Source: Macrococcoides epidermidis (lineage in GTDB: Bacteria; Bacillota; Bacilli; Staphylococcales; Staphylococcaceae). From it: DNA of 64,000 bases. The DNA lies in assembly GCF_042659445.1 (NCBI RefSeq), contig NZ_JBHSSR010000013.1. One strand, given 5' to 3'. The position numbers and the translations under genes were made by a program. The notes beneath the pieces were generated by a model that worked only from the letters and a program-made list of their open reading frames with translations, was not told where the DNA came from and made no database searches. This document shows positions 8,620 through 17,232 of this stretch, piece by piece (positions within the stretch are counted from its first letter, which is position 1; every line of letters starts with the position of its first letter).

Positions 8620-9630
8620 TTATCCACCGATATAATTCATATTGATTTTTTTCTTCTTTCTATTTTTCACTGTTTCTTCAGTACGTTCATCTGAATAACG
8701 ATCACTTCGATTGTTCCACAGTTGAGTAAGTTTCGTTTCAAGCGCTTCATCGCTGACACCGCTTCTCATAAACGATTTGATATCATATCCATCTGTCGCA
8801 AAAAGACAACCGAATATCTTACCGTCGGAACTTAAACGTGCACGCGTACAAGTTGAACAGAACGACTCAGAAACACTCGTAATAAATCCAAGTTTTGCAC
8901 CATTATCATGCGTATAATACTTTGCTACTTCTCCGAAATACTTTGGAGCTTCTGGTTGAATGTCAAACGCTTTGGAAATGACTTCAATCATCTCTTTTTT
9001 TGAGATGACTTTATCAAAATTCCATCCGTTATCATTACCTACATCCATGAATTCAATAAAACGTAATGTTATTTTCTTTTCTTTAAAATATTGCACCATC
9101 GGTATCATCTGATCATCATTTAAACCTTTTTGAATGACCATATTCATCTTCACTTTCAGACCGATTGAGATCGCATAATCAATTTGTTCTAATATTTGGG
9201 TTGCTTTAATACCACGCCCATTGATCGCTTCAAATGATTCATCTAATGCATCAAGCGATACATTGATGCGACGTAATCCAGCATCATATAAAGCTTTGCC
9301 ATGTTTTTTTAATAGTAGACCATTCGTCGTAAGACCAATATCTTCAATGCCTTCAATCTTGTTAAGTTCCTCGATTAGAAGCGCCAAATCTCGACGTAAT
9401 AAAGGTTCCCCACCTGTAATGCGAATCTTTTTCACACCTAACTTAGCATAAATTTTCGCTAACCTCACAAGTTCTTCAAATGAAAGTAACTCATCTTTGG
9501 GGAGGAACACGTAGTCATCACCAAATATTTCTTTCGGCATACAATATGTGCATCTAAAATTACAACGGTCCGTTACTGAAATTCTAAGGTCGCGGATCGG
9601 ACGCCCTAATTTATCTGTTATTTGCCCCAT
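8620..9630 (-). CDS. moaA: GTP 3',8-cyclase MoaA
   Basis: A radical-SAM enzyme that, with MoaC, turns GTP into cyclic pyranopterin monophosphate, the first step of molybdenum cofactor synthesis. The N-terminal CNFRCTYC motif (residues 23-30) binds the SAM cluster. The second cluster motif CSTCTRARLSSDGKIFGC is near residue 258, and the protein ends in the conserved GG pair. The start is ATG 9630, eight bases after AAGGAG; a GTG at 9639 overlaps that site. It overlaps the end of mobA and is the last gene of a six-gene operon. Confidence 0.97.
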   Translation of the reverse strand: MGQITDKLGRPIRDLRISVTDRCNFRCTYCMPKEIFGDDYVFLPKDELLSFEELVRLAKIYAKLGVKKIRITGGEPLLRRDLALLIEELNKIEGIEDIGLTTNGLLLKKHGKALYDAGLRRINVSLDALDESFEAINGRGIKATQILEQIDYAISIGLKVKMNMVIQKGLNDDQMIPMVQYFKEKKITLRFIEFMDVGNDNGWNFDKVISKKEMIEVISKAFDIQPEAPKYFGEVAKYYTHDNGAKLGFITSVSESFCSTCTRARLSSDGKIFGCLFATDGYDIKSFMRSGVSDEALETKLTQLWNNRSDRYSDERTEETVKNRKKKKINMNYIGG

Positions 9631-10243
9631 AATATCCACTCCTTAATTTGAGGACACGTTTTAAATCTTCTTTAGTATTGATATTTTCATACCAAAACGG
9701 CGTGCTGTTAATGCGGTTAATATGAATCAATGTTGTACTTTGCTGCGTCAATTCTTTTAATGCAAGTCTTCCAGCATCAAGTGATTCTTTTACGATTGGT
9801 AATAACGCATAACGATAGACGGCTATCGTTCTGTGTATTTGCTCATTGTCTTGATATAAGACAGCATTTGACCTATTGTGTATACCCGCCATTTCAATTA
9901 AGTACCGAATTGCAACCGGAGTGACAAAAGGTGTATCAACAGAAATTACACAATAGTCTTCATCTGGTATTGCATGCATTACAGCATAAATACCTGATAA
10001 TGGTCCACATTCTTTATAAGATACTTCATCAACAATCACTTCAATATCAAGTTGACGCATCTTTATATCATCTATAAAATATTGCGATAACATCTTATTT
10101 GAACTCAATACAATTCGCTCTATACCACTTTCAATCATTGCATGATAAACATGTTCATAGAATGGTTGCTCATCAAGTGGATAGAGCGATTTATGACTTC
10201 CAAAACGAGAAGATTTACCACCTGCAAGAATAACTCCTATCAT
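9611..10243 (-). CDS. mobA: molybdenum cofactor guanylyltransferase MobA
   Basis: The protein opens with the nucleotidyltransferase motif LAGGKSSRFG (residues 6-15) and has a DTPFV segment near residue 100. This is the MobA fold that joins GMP to molybdopterin to give the MGD form needed by NarG. Its 210 residues exceed the usual ~195 slightly through a basic tail that overlaps moaA. Its ATG follows the moaD stop directly (TAG ATG), so the two are probably translationally coupled. The operon position is as in Staphylococcus. Confidence 0.95.
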   Translation of the reverse strand: MIGVILAGGKSSRFGSHKSLYPLDEQPFYEHVYHAMIESGIERIVLSSNKMLSQYFIDDIKMRQLDIEVIVDEVSYKECGPLSGIYAVMHAIPDEDYCVISVDTPFVTPVAIRYLIEMAGIHNRSNAVLYQDNEQIHRTIAVYRYALLPIVKESLDAGRLALKELTQQSTTLIHINRINSTPFWYENINTKEDLKRVLKLRSGYYGANNR

Positions 10244-10477
10244 CTAACCACCACTTACTGGCGGGATGAGTGCAACAATATCGTGGTTATGAATTATTTC
10301 GTCATCCTTAACAAATTCCTCATTCACAGCTATTTGATAGCTTTCGCCTTGAATGTTTGGATATGTCTTTCCTAAGTGTGCTTTCAAATCATTTACTGAA
10401 ATAGGCTCAGTAAATATAAACTCATCTTGAGAACGATTTACTTTAGCTTTAATATGTGCAAAATATAATATTTTCAT
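10244..10477 (-). CDS. moaD: molybdopterin synthase sulfur-carrier subunit MoaD
   Basis: A 77-residue ubiquitin-like protein ending in GG, the site that MoeB adenylates and that then carries the thiocarboxylate sulfur to MoaE. The beta-grasp pattern and the PPVSGG end are clear. The start ATG 10477 follows AGGGTGATATAG. It lies five bases after moaE and abuts mobA. Confidence 0.93.
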   Translation of the reverse strand: MKILYFAHIKAKVNRSQDEFIFTEPISVNDLKAHLGKTYPNIQGESYQIAVNEEFVKDDEIIHNHDIVALIPPVSGG

Positions 10478-10482
10478 CTATA

Positions 10483-10923
10483 TCACCCTTTGTAATTTGG
10501 ATGGTATCCGCGTTGACCACCAATCCATTCTTCTCCGTCTTCCCAAATTTCTTTTTTCCAGATTGGAACAACTTCTTTTATACGTTCGATTGCGTATTCA
10601 TTCGCAGCATAACTGTCTTTACGATGCGGACTAGACACACAGATTACAACGGCAATTTCTGACACTTGCAAATTTCCGATGCGATGTGCAATACTGACGA
10701 TTGTTCCTGGCCACTTCTCATTAATTTCTTTACCGATTTGTGCGAGCTTTTTCTCGGCCATCGGAATATATGCTTCATACTCTAAATACTCTGTTTTAAC
10801 ACCTTGCGTCCATTCACGGACAATGCCTGTAAATACACAAACTGCGCCTTGATACGGTGTTACAGTCATCTTTCTATAATGCTCAACATCGATTGGCATC
10901 GTTACAACTTCAAATTGTTTCAC
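10483..10923 (-). CDS. moaE: molybdopterin synthase catalytic subunit MoaE
   Basis: MoaE inserts two sulfurs into precursor Z using MoaD. Typical segments are present: GAVCVFTGIVREWT near residue 27, LEYEAYIPMAEKK near 50 and SSPHRKDSY near 100 with catalytic basic residues. I choose GTG 10923, giving MKQFEVVT as in staphylococcal MoaE. The ATG at 10932 directly abuts the GGGTGG ribosome site. The start overlaps the end of mobB by 14 bases. Confidence 0.95.
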   Translation of the reverse strand: MKQFEVVTMPIDVEHYRKMTVTPYQGAVCVFTGIVREWTQGVKTEYLEYEAYIPMAEKKLAQIGKEINEKWPGTIVSIAHRIGNLQVSEIAVVICVSSPHRKDSYAANEYAIERIKEVVPIWKKEIWEDGEEWIGGQRGYHPNYKG

Positions 10924-11413
10924 GTGTATCATCCACCCATTTGTTTATAAATGTTTTTATCATTGCAGTGCATTCCTGTTGATCTTTTGAAGTATCAATC
11001 ATTAACTTTATATTGTTTAATCTTTTTAAATCCAACTCATCTTCAGTCGATTTAAATAATACTATTTTATCATAGTTTGCCTGCTTATAACCTTCTATAA
11101 GGATTACATCCGGTTGAGAAGTAACTTCGTGCTGAATAATATACTCTAAGTTATTCAGCACATCTATATCTTCTTGTTTTATCAGTTTGTGTAAATATTG
11201 ATAACCTTGTACGATGCTCTCATCAGCACCACTTTCCATATAAGTAATGTGATCACGTGATTTAGGTATATCTATTTCGTCACCATTTTTGTCTCCATGA
11301 TGTTTAATAACAGCAACTGTTAATCCTTTAGACTTTAATAAATGAATCATTGTATTCATTGTTGTTGTCTTGCCACTTTTTTTATATCCTACTACTTGTA
11401 ATATTTTTACCAT
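10910..11413 (-). CDS. mobB: molybdopterin-guanine dinucleotide adaptor MobB
   Basis: A small P-loop GTPase with Walker A GYKKSGKTT at residues 8-16 and an ILIEGYK segment near 113. MobB assists MobA in guanylation, although it is not essential in E. coli. The length of 167 residues is typical. It overlaps moeA at its start and moaE at its end, indicating translational coupling within the operon. Confidence 0.93.
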   Translation of the reverse strand: MVKILQVVGYKKSGKTTTMNTMIHLLKSKGLTVAVIKHHGDKNGDEIDIPKSRDHITYMESGADESIVQGYQYLHKLIKQEDIDVLNNLEYIIQHEVTSQPDVILIEGYKQANYDKIVLFKSTEDELDLKRLNNIKLMIDTSKDQQECTAMIKTFINKWVDDTRETI

Positions 11414-12654
11414 GGGACACCGTCTGATGGCGACAATCTATTCACTAATACATCAACCGTATCACCTGCAACAAATCCTCTCGTACCACCCGGCAGTATA
11501 ATCATACTATTGCTCGTAGCAATTGCTATTACTGCGTTACTTTTATTGAAACCACTTGGTTTTACAGTCATCGTTCTATAGTCTAAATCCGCACGTATAA
11601 AACGCGTGAAAGGGTTAGCTTTCGTAAAATCTTCGGATAATTTTGCTTTTACAAACGTTGGGTAAACTTCCCTTTCACCTAGCATCACACGTATCACTGG
11701 ACGTGTATACAATTCAAATCCTGTATAGCATGCGCTTGGATTACCCGATAACCCGAATAAGAATTTATTTTCTTTTACTGCTACTGTCGTTACACTACCT
11801 GGTCGCATCGCAATTTTATTAAACAATACATCAGTTGTTAAATCTTTATAAATTTGCGGCATATAATCAAAGTCCCCTACACTCACACCGCCAGTCGTTA
11901 TAACGATGTCATGATTTTGATATGCATTACGCACTGCATTAAAAAGCGTTTCGTAATCATCCGCTTTTACATGATAATTGAGGACTTCGATATTCATCTC
12001 TTTACATAACCCCATAATCATCGGGCCGTTTGAGTTTCTTATTTTTCCGGGTAATAGCTCTTCATCGATGTCAATAAGCTCGCTTCCTGTTGCGATGATT
12101 GCTACTGACGGCTTTTGATATACCTTCACTGTTGCATAAGAAAAGGTTGCTAGTACCGCAATCACTCCAGCATTAATGAACGTACCTCGCTTCAGGATAG
12201 TATCGCCTTTTTTGCACTCTTCACCCTGGAATGAAATGTTCTCACCACTTGTAAATGGCTTTCTTAAAGTAAACCCATCTTCTGTTGCTACAGTTTGTTC
12301 AAGCATTACCACCGCATCAGCACCTGCAGGAATTTCAGCACCTGTCATAATGCGTACTGCTTCATTATTTTTGAGTGATTTCTCACTTACACTACCAGCC
12401 CCAATATGGTCAACTACATTAAAAGCGACGCGATTGTCTCCGCTCGCTCCAGCACTTGCTTCACTACGAATTGCAAAGCCATCATATGGAGACTTATTAA
12501 ACATCGGTATATCATAAGTCGCGATGATATCTTCTGCTAAAACATAATTTAAACTGTCAAGATAGTTAATATCTTTAACTTCTTTTTCCTTGGCATTTTT
12601 GATACATTTCTCAATTGCTTCACTAACAGGTATTGGTGTTCTTTTCTCTAACAT
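11407..12654 (-). CDS. moeA: molybdopterin molybdotransferase MoeA
   Basis: MoeA inserts molybdate into adenylated molybdopterin. Visible signatures are SPYDGFAIR near residue 57, MTGAEIPAGADAVVMLEQ near 105, ITTGGVSVGDFDY near 253 and LSGNPSACYTGFE near 305. The 415-residue length is normal. GGGAGGATATAT precedes the ATG. It heads the moeA-mobB-moaE-moaD-mobA-moaA operon and is divergent from moaC across only 65 bp, so the promoters must be closely packed. Confidence 0.95.
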   Translation of the reverse strand: MLEKRTPIPVSEAIEKCIKNAKEKEVKDINYLDSLNYVLAEDIIATYDIPMFNKSPYDGFAIRSEASAGASGDNRVAFNVVDHIGAGSVSEKSLKNNEAVRIMTGAEIPAGADAVVMLEQTVATEDGFTLRKPFTSGENISFQGEECKKGDTILKRGTFINAGVIAVLATFSYATVKVYQKPSVAIIATGSELIDIDEELLPGKIRNSNGPMIMGLCKEMNIEVLNYHVKADDYETLFNAVRNAYQNHDIVITTGGVSVGDFDYMPQIYKDLTTDVLFNKIAMRPGSVTTVAVKENKFLFGLSGNPSACYTGFELYTRPVIRVMLGEREVYPTFVKAKLSEDFTKANPFTRFIRADLDYRTMTVKPSGFNKSNAVIAIATSNSMIILPGGTRGFVAGDTVDVLVNRLSPSDGVPW

Positions 12655-12719
12655 ATATATCCTCCCGCTCTAAAATTGTAGTATGATTAATATAAGTATA
12701 TAGGAAAGGAAGTAATTCT

Positions 12720-13196
12720 ATGAGCGAATTGACTCACTTTAATGAACAAGGTAGAGCTAAGATGGTAGATGTTTCGGATAAACAAATTTCTACGCGCACT
12801 GCAGTCGCTAAAAGTTCAATCAAAGTAAATGAAATCATTTACGATCAGATTATCAACCATACAAATAAAAAAGGCGATGTGCTTGGCGTTGCACAAGTTG
12901 CAGGTATTATGGCTGCCAAAAACACCGCACAAATTATTCCAATGTGTCATCCGCTTAATTTGAGTGGTATCGATATTGCATTTGAATGGGATACAACAGA
13001 TGGTTACGAAATACTGATTGCTTGCACTGTTAAAACAACCGGTCAGACTGGTGTAGAAATGGAAGCATTAACTGGAGCAAGCGCCACAGCGTTGACAATC
13101 TATGATATGACTAAAGCAGTCGATAAAGGTATGATTATCGGACCGACATATTTAGCGTCAAAATCTGGCGGAAAAAATGGCGATTTTAAACGTTAA
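12720..13196 (+). CDS. moaC: cyclic pyranopterin monophosphate synthase MoaC
   Basis: MoaC completes precursor Z formation after MoaA. Signatures are KNTAQIIPMCHPLNLSG near residue 68 and VKTTGQTGVEMEALTGAS near 103, carrying the catalytic Lys, His and Glu residues. It is the only plus-strand gene of the cofactor cluster. Its stop codon directly abuts the stop of moaB (convergent, zero gap), with no terminator between. AAGGAAG precedes the ATG. Confidence 0.97.
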   Translation: MSELTHFNEQGRAKMVDVSDKQISTRTAVAKSSIKVNEIIYDQIINHTNKKGDVLGVAQVAGIMAAKNTAQIIPMCHPLNLSGIDIAFEWDTTDGYEILIACTVKTTGQTGVEMEALTGASATALTIYDMTKAVDKGMIIGPTYLASKSGGKNGDFKR

Positions 13197-13703
13197 TTAT
13201 TTTGTTAGCTCATGCACAATATGATGAATCTGTTGTGTAATGAGCTTCTTCATTGCTAAATTTACAGCACCGACCGAACCAGGAATTGAGAAGATGACCG
13301 TGTTATCTTTCGTACCACAAATGGCACGTGAAAGAATCGCCCGCGGTCCTACATCTTCTGTATAACTTAAAAATCTGAAAATCTCTCCGAAACCTTCCAT
13401 TTCTTTATCGATGACTGATTTCACCACTTCTATCGTTACATCGCGCTTCGCAATTCCCGTTCCACCAGTTGTAATAATCGCATCTACTTTCTCGTGTAAA
13501 AGATGTTGAATCTCCTTTCGAATTTCCGCCTGATCGTCTTTTACGATTGAATAGTAGGCTTTATCGACAGAGATATTTATATCAGCTAAATGCTGAATCA
13601 CTGCTTTGCCACCTTTATCTGTATCAAAGTCACGGGTATCACTCACCGTTATTACTGCAACTTTTAATGCTTTACGCTCGATATTATCATGTTCGTTATG
13701 CAT
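13197..13703 (-). CDS. moaB: MoaB/Mog family molybdopterin adenylyltransferase-like protein
   Basis: A MogA/MoaB-fold protein of 168 residues with ITTGGTGIAKRDVT near residue 77 and an FSIPGSVGAV segment near 140. In most Firmicutes MoaB stands in for MogA, activating molybdopterin with AMP before MoeA. It follows moeB by 11 bp and narT lies just upstream, so all three may be one transcript. Its end abuts moaC. Confidence 0.9.
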   Translation of the reverse strand: MHNEHDNIERKALKVAVITVSDTRDFDTDKGGKAVIQHLADINISVDKAYYSIVKDDQAEIRKEIQHLLHEKVDAIITTGGTGIAKRDVTIEVVKSVIDKEMEGFGEIFRFLSYTEDVGPRAILSRAICGTKDNTVIFSIPGSVGAVNLAMKKLITQQIHHIVHELTK

Positions 13704-13714
13704 TGAATTTCCTC

Positions 13715-14710
13715 CTACCCAAATAACTGATGATAGATTTTTTTAGCTTCATTGACTGTCTTCACTTCATGAATCAATAACCTGCCACCTTTAAACCATA
13801 TCATAGGTCGATCCATAAACTTAAACCTTATGAAATAAGGATTTATATTATACATAATATGTTGTTCTTCTAAATGACGAATAAGCTCCTCTTCATTGAA
13901 GTTTAACGTCATAAATTGTACTGTATCTCGTCCGCAAAGCATCGTTTCCGTTTGCTTAAACAATAGATTAGGAAACGTCTTATCGTCTCCACATGTTGTA
14001 CATTTTTCATTGAACATTTTAGAGAACTTCAAAGCTGTATGATCCATCTGCCATACATCTCCGAATATGAGTTTCGCATCAAATGGTGTTTTACTTAAAA
14101 TTTTCATACAATACATCATTTGATAGCTTGTCGCAAGATTCACTGCAGGCTCTATAATTCCTACAGTGTCACATGTTCTGTTCATTACAGGAAGTATACC
14201 CATTACACAGTTAAAGCATGGTGTTACACCCGGAATAAATGGACAGGCAACGTATGTGGATTCTACACATGCACCATAAATCCACGGTATATTATATTTA
14301 TAACTAAAATCATTGATAACCAATCGCGTTTCAAAGTTATCCGTCGCATCTAATATACAATCACATTGCAAAAACGCCGCTTCAAGAAGCGACGCATCAC
14401 AATGTGCTATATAAGTTTCAAGTTCTAAATCACTGCGTATACTCTTTAGTTCTCGTTCACATGCCACAACTTTAGGCGTGCTCAGTTCAGCATCTGATTC
14501 TTTAAAAAGTGATTGACGTTGCAAGTTTGAAACTTCGACATAGTCACGATCGACGATAACAATTTTTTTTACGCCGCTTCTTGCAATAGATTCTGCTAAG
14601 TGTGTACCTAATGCACCGCACCCAACAATACCTACTGTAGCATTTTCGATGAATGATTGACCACTTTCACCAATCCCGTAAAACTTTATTTGTCTATCGT
14701 ATCTTGTCAT
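13715..14710 (-). CDS. moeB: MoeB/ThiF-family adenylyltransferase (MoaD-activating)
   Basis: An E1-like enzyme with the nucleotide motif GCGALGTHLAESIARSGV (residues 31-48), the SNLQRQSLF arginine-finger segment and DATDNFETR near residue 120. Two CxxC pairs (CFNC near 163, CTTC near 238) bind structural zinc. MoeB adenylates the MoaD C-terminus. A C-terminal extension of about 70 residues, lacking a rhodanese motif, matches the extension of the thiF product in this window. The gene lies between narT and moaB and is probably in one operon with them. Confidence 0.88.
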   Translation of the reverse strand: MTRYDRQIKFYGIGESGQSFIENATVGIVGCGALGTHLAESIARSGVKKIVIVDRDYVEVSNLQRQSLFKESDAELSTPKVVACERELKSIRSDLELETYIAHCDASLLEAAFLQCDCILDATDNFETRLVINDFSYKYNIPWIYGACVESTYVACPFIPGVTPCFNCVMGILPVMNRTCDTVGIIEPAVNLATSYQMMYCMKILSKTPFDAKLIFGDVWQMDHTALKFSKMFNEKCTTCGDDKTFPNLLFKQTETMLCGRDTVQFMTLNFNEEELIRHLEEQHIMYNINPYFIRFKFMDRPMIWFKGGRLLIHEVKTVNEAKKIYHQLFG

Positions 14711-14728
14711 GACTACCCCTCAATTCCG

Positions 14729-15886
14729 TTACTTTCTGCCTTCTTTTTTATCCATCCAGAACATTGTTATTAAGGCAATTATACCAAACACTGCAAGGAA
14801 AGCGAAAGCTGGTTTATTCGTACCAAAGCTTGCTGCACAAAATGCGATTACTAACGGTGGGAAGAAACCACCTAAACCACCCATCATCGATACGATACCG
14901 TTTACAATACCAGCCTGTTTAGAATAATAAGTCGGTGCTAATTTAAAAATCAGACCATTACCTAAACCAGCACACGCAGAGATGATTAAACATCCTGCAG
15001 TAAAGAAGAAGATTTGATGATTTATAGAAAGCATTGCTGCACCAATGATTAGTCCGACAAATACAACTTTTAATACATCCATTGCACGTAGCTTATCACC
15101 AAGCACACCTCCGATTGGACGTAATAACGTTGCTATTGCGATAAATGTACCTGTACGAATACCAGCATCAACTTTATCTAAACCAAAGTTATTAACTAAA
15201 AAGTTCGGTAAGAATAATCCGAATGCTACGAAAGAGCCGAAAGTGATAAAGTACCAGAAGCTTAATAAGTATAGTTTATACTCCGGCAATACGCCTTTTA
15301 TCTGATCCATCAATGGTTGTTTAACTTTCGGTTCGTCTTTATCACCGAATAAGAAATTAAGTAATGCAAATAATGCCATAACGATTAAATATGATTTTAC
15401 TGTATTGCTCCAGCCAATCGCATTTGCTAAAGGTGGTGCAGCAAACGCTGATACTGCAGTACCGATGTTACCCATACCGTAAATTCCGTTAGCAAGACCA
15501 TGCTTTTCTTTAGGGAAATATTTTGGAACACTTGTTACACCTACTGAGAAGATTGCTCCCCCAACCCCTAAAAATAGACCAGCAATCATTAACATTGTAG
15601 TGGATTGCGCCATACTAAGTAAAAATACAGGAATGAGCAGGAATATAAATGCTCCTAAAAATACTTTTCGTGCACCGATTAAATTTGCATAATATCCTAA
15701 TGGAATACGTAATACAGACCCTAAAATAACTGGTATCGCTAAAATAATTGCTTTCTGACTTTCAGGAATTGAGAAGTCCTGAGACATAAATGGTAATAAT
15801 GGTGCGATAATTGTCCATGCCATAAATCCAGCTAATAAACTGAACGTTTGAAGCGTTAACTGCACTTTACCTGATGCTTTGTTCAT
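14729..15886 (-). CDS. narT: nitrate transporter NarT (NarK family)
   Basis: A 12-segment MFS nitrate/nitrite porter. Typical signs are the GFMAWTIIAPLLPF first helix, RIPLGYYANLIGARK in the loop after segment 2, a GNIGTAVSAFAAPPL nitrate-signature-like stretch near 135, and a late GGLGGFFPP segment. The start is ATG 15886, seven bases after AAGGGTG; the GTG at 15895 overlaps that site. It is preceded by an inverted repeat and an NreC-type box. It is followed after 18 bp by moeB, so nitrate import and cofactor activation may share a transcript. Confidence 0.93.
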   Translation of the reverse strand: MNKASGKVQLTLQTFSLLAGFMAWTIIAPLLPFMSQDFSIPESQKAIILAIPVILGSVLRIPLGYYANLIGARKVFLGAFIFLLIPVFLLSMAQSTTMLMIAGLFLGVGGAIFSVGVTSVPKYFPKEKHGLANGIYGMGNIGTAVSAFAAPPLANAIGWSNTVKSYLIVMALFALLNFLFGDKDEPKVKQPLMDQIKGVLPEYKLYLLSFWYFITFGSFVAFGLFLPNFLVNNFGLDKVDAGIRTGTFIAIATLLRPIGGVLGDKLRAMDVLKVVFVGLIIGAAMLSINHQIFFFTAGCLIISACAGLGNGLIFKLAPTYYSKQAGIVNGIVSMMGGLGGFFPPLVIAFCAASFGTNKPAFAFLAVFGIIALITMFWMDKKEGRK

Positions 15887-15903
15887 ACGTTTCACCCTTT
15901 TTC

Positions 15904-15933
15904 ATAAGTTTGTGATTTTTTATACAAACTTAT
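15904..15933 (-). promoter_or_regulatory. perfect 10-bp inverted repeat in the narT leader
   Basis: ATAAGTTTGT at 15904-15913 is repeated as its exact complement at 15924-15933, ten bases apart. It lies between the NreC box and the ribosome binding site of narT. It could form an mRNA 5' hairpin or be a protein-binding dyad; nothing in the sequence decides between them. Confidence 0.6.
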
Positions 15934-15960
15934 TTTAAGGCTTTTTATGTACGTAGATAA

Positions 15961-15996
15961 TTGGGGATTTCCCCTATGATGAGGTAAGTTTCCCTA
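15961..15996 (-). promoter_or_regulatory. NreC-type box upstream of narT, with a second degenerate half-site
   Basis: TTGGGGATTTCCCCTA (15961-15976) fits the known staphylococcal NreC site (GGG-N4-CCC within a T/A frame). About 21 bp further upstream of narT, TTCCCTA (15990-15996) repeats one half of the box. The spacing is like that of the complete pair before narG. This supports oxygen/nitrate control of narT by NreBC. Confidence 0.75.
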
Positions 15997-16020
15997 TATG
16001 TTGTACAGTATAAAATTAAA

Positions 16021-16047
16021 AACGCAGAATAATAATTATTCTGCGTT
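16021..16047 (-). terminator. terminator of the nar-nre operon
   Basis: A perfect 12-bp stem (AACGCAGAATAA and its complement) with a three-base loop stands seven bases beyond the hemerythrin gene. On the minus strand it is followed by a T-rich tail. It closes the nine-kilobase narG-to-hemerythrin gene run. Confidence 0.85.
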
Positions 16048-16053
16048 CTATAC

Positions 16054-16560
16054 TTATAATATTTTTGTATTTACGACTTCCAGCAGCAAATCTTCATCCT
16101 TAATCTTGAATACTTTTTCTGCCATCGGAAACAGTACATTTTCCTCTTTATACATATGTACCATACAGATTTCATATCCTTCATTTAAATCCTGCATGAT
16201 TAAAGGGATGTCATCTACTTCGTAGTTCATTATTTTCGTCACTTCTAAAAAGTGATCAAAGTACTGCATCATCTCATCATGTTCTGCTTCTATCGTAATA
16301 ATCGGACCTTGATCTGTTCCGATATATGAACCCAGGATTGGAAAGAAGAAGCGTGATTCTTTTTCCTGATGTTTAATCAATACAGGAATGAATGCTGTTA
16401 TCAATTTACGTATGTTGTTTACATGTTCAAAACGCGCGAGCGGTGCGCATGTTTTAACAATTTGCATTTCACTAAACCATTCATGCATTAAACTTCTAAT
16501 GAGCATATGCTCATTTTCTAATATGCGTAATGCTTTCATCTTCGTCTGGAATTGTTGCAT
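16054..16560 (-). CDS. hemerythrin-domain (HHE) protein linked to nreABC
   Basis: A 168-residue helical protein. Spaced His and Glu residues (ENEHMLIRSLMHEW near 16, HQEKESRFFFP near 63, EAEHDEMMQYFDH near 92, CMVHMYKEENVLFP near 130) fit the hemerythrin four-helix bundle that binds a di-iron centre. Such proteins sense or handle O2 or NO, or serve in Fe-S repair. It starts 11 bp after nreC, before the operon terminator, so it is probably co-expressed with the oxygen sensor. The function is inferred from the fold and position only. Confidence 0.75.
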   Translation of the reverse strand: MQQFQTKMKALRILENEHMLIRSLMHEWFSEMQIVKTCAPLARFEHVNNIRKLITAFIPVLIKHQEKESRFFFPILGSYIGTDQGPIITIEAEHDEMMQYFDHFLEVTKIMNYEVDDIPLIMQDLNEGYEICMVHMYKEENVLFPMAEKVFKIKDEDLLLEVVNTKIL

Positions 16561-16571
16561 ATCTACACGTC

Positions 16572-17222
16572 CTAAAAATCTAATAATTTTTTCTTTAAAG
16601 CATATTCTACTAGTTCAGGCTTTGACTTTAAACTCAACTTATCCATGATTCTTGCCTTATGTGCTTCGACTGTCTTTACAGATACAAAAAGCATCTCTGC
16701 AATCTCTTTATTACCATAGCCTTTAGCGATGAGTGGTAAAATCTCTAACTCTCTTTTAGATAGTATTTTTAAGTGATCATTTTTTGCTGAGTATTCACTA
16801 TCATGATGAATGAGCTCATGAACAAGTGAGGTTGCCATCTTCGGATCAATATAAGTATCTCCAGCATAAACTGTCTTTACTGCCTGAATGAGTTCTTCAT
16901 CCGGCGCATTTTTTAATATATAGCCATTGGCGCCATTCTTTAATACGTGAAATAAATACTCATCATCATCATACATCGTAAGAATCAATATTTTAGTATC
17001 AGGAAAGGCATCTTTAATTTTGCCGGTTGCAATTAATCCAGATTCTCCTGGTGGCATGCTTAAATCCATAATCAATACATCCGGTTTATGTGTTGCTACA
17101 ACTTGAAATGCTTCTAATCCATCAGCAGCAGTTGCAACAACTTCCATGTCTTTCTGATAGTTAAGAATCATGGAAAAACCAGTTCTGACCACCGCATGAT
17201 CATCAGCAATTACTATTTTCAT
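16572..17222 (-). CDS. nreC: NreC, nitrate/oxygen response regulator
   Basis: An NarL/LuxR-type regulator. The receiver domain has acidic residues D7/D8, the phosphorylation site D53 in LIMDLSMPP, and a conserved Lys near 104. The C-terminal HTH contains LSKRELEILPLIAKGYGNKE near residue 148. Phosphorylated by NreB under low oxygen, it activates narG and narT through palindromic GGG-N4-CCC boxes that occur twice in this window. It follows nreB by ten bases. Confidence 0.95.
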   Translation of the reverse strand: MKIVIADDHAVVRTGFSMILNYQKDMEVVATAADGLEAFQVVATHKPDVLIMDLSMPPGESGLIATGKIKDAFPDTKILILTMYDDDEYLFHVLKNGANGYILKNAPDEELIQAVKTVYAGDTYIDPKMATSLVHELIHHDSEYSAKNDHLKILSKRELEILPLIAKGYGNKEIAEMLFVSVKTVEAHKARIMDKLSLKSKPELVEYALKKKLLDF

Positions 17223-17232
17223 GTTACTCCCC

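Noticed and set aside
12176..12517. Plus-strand reading frame within moeA
   Set aside because: It is the complement of well-conserved MoeA coding sequence, without a start signal.
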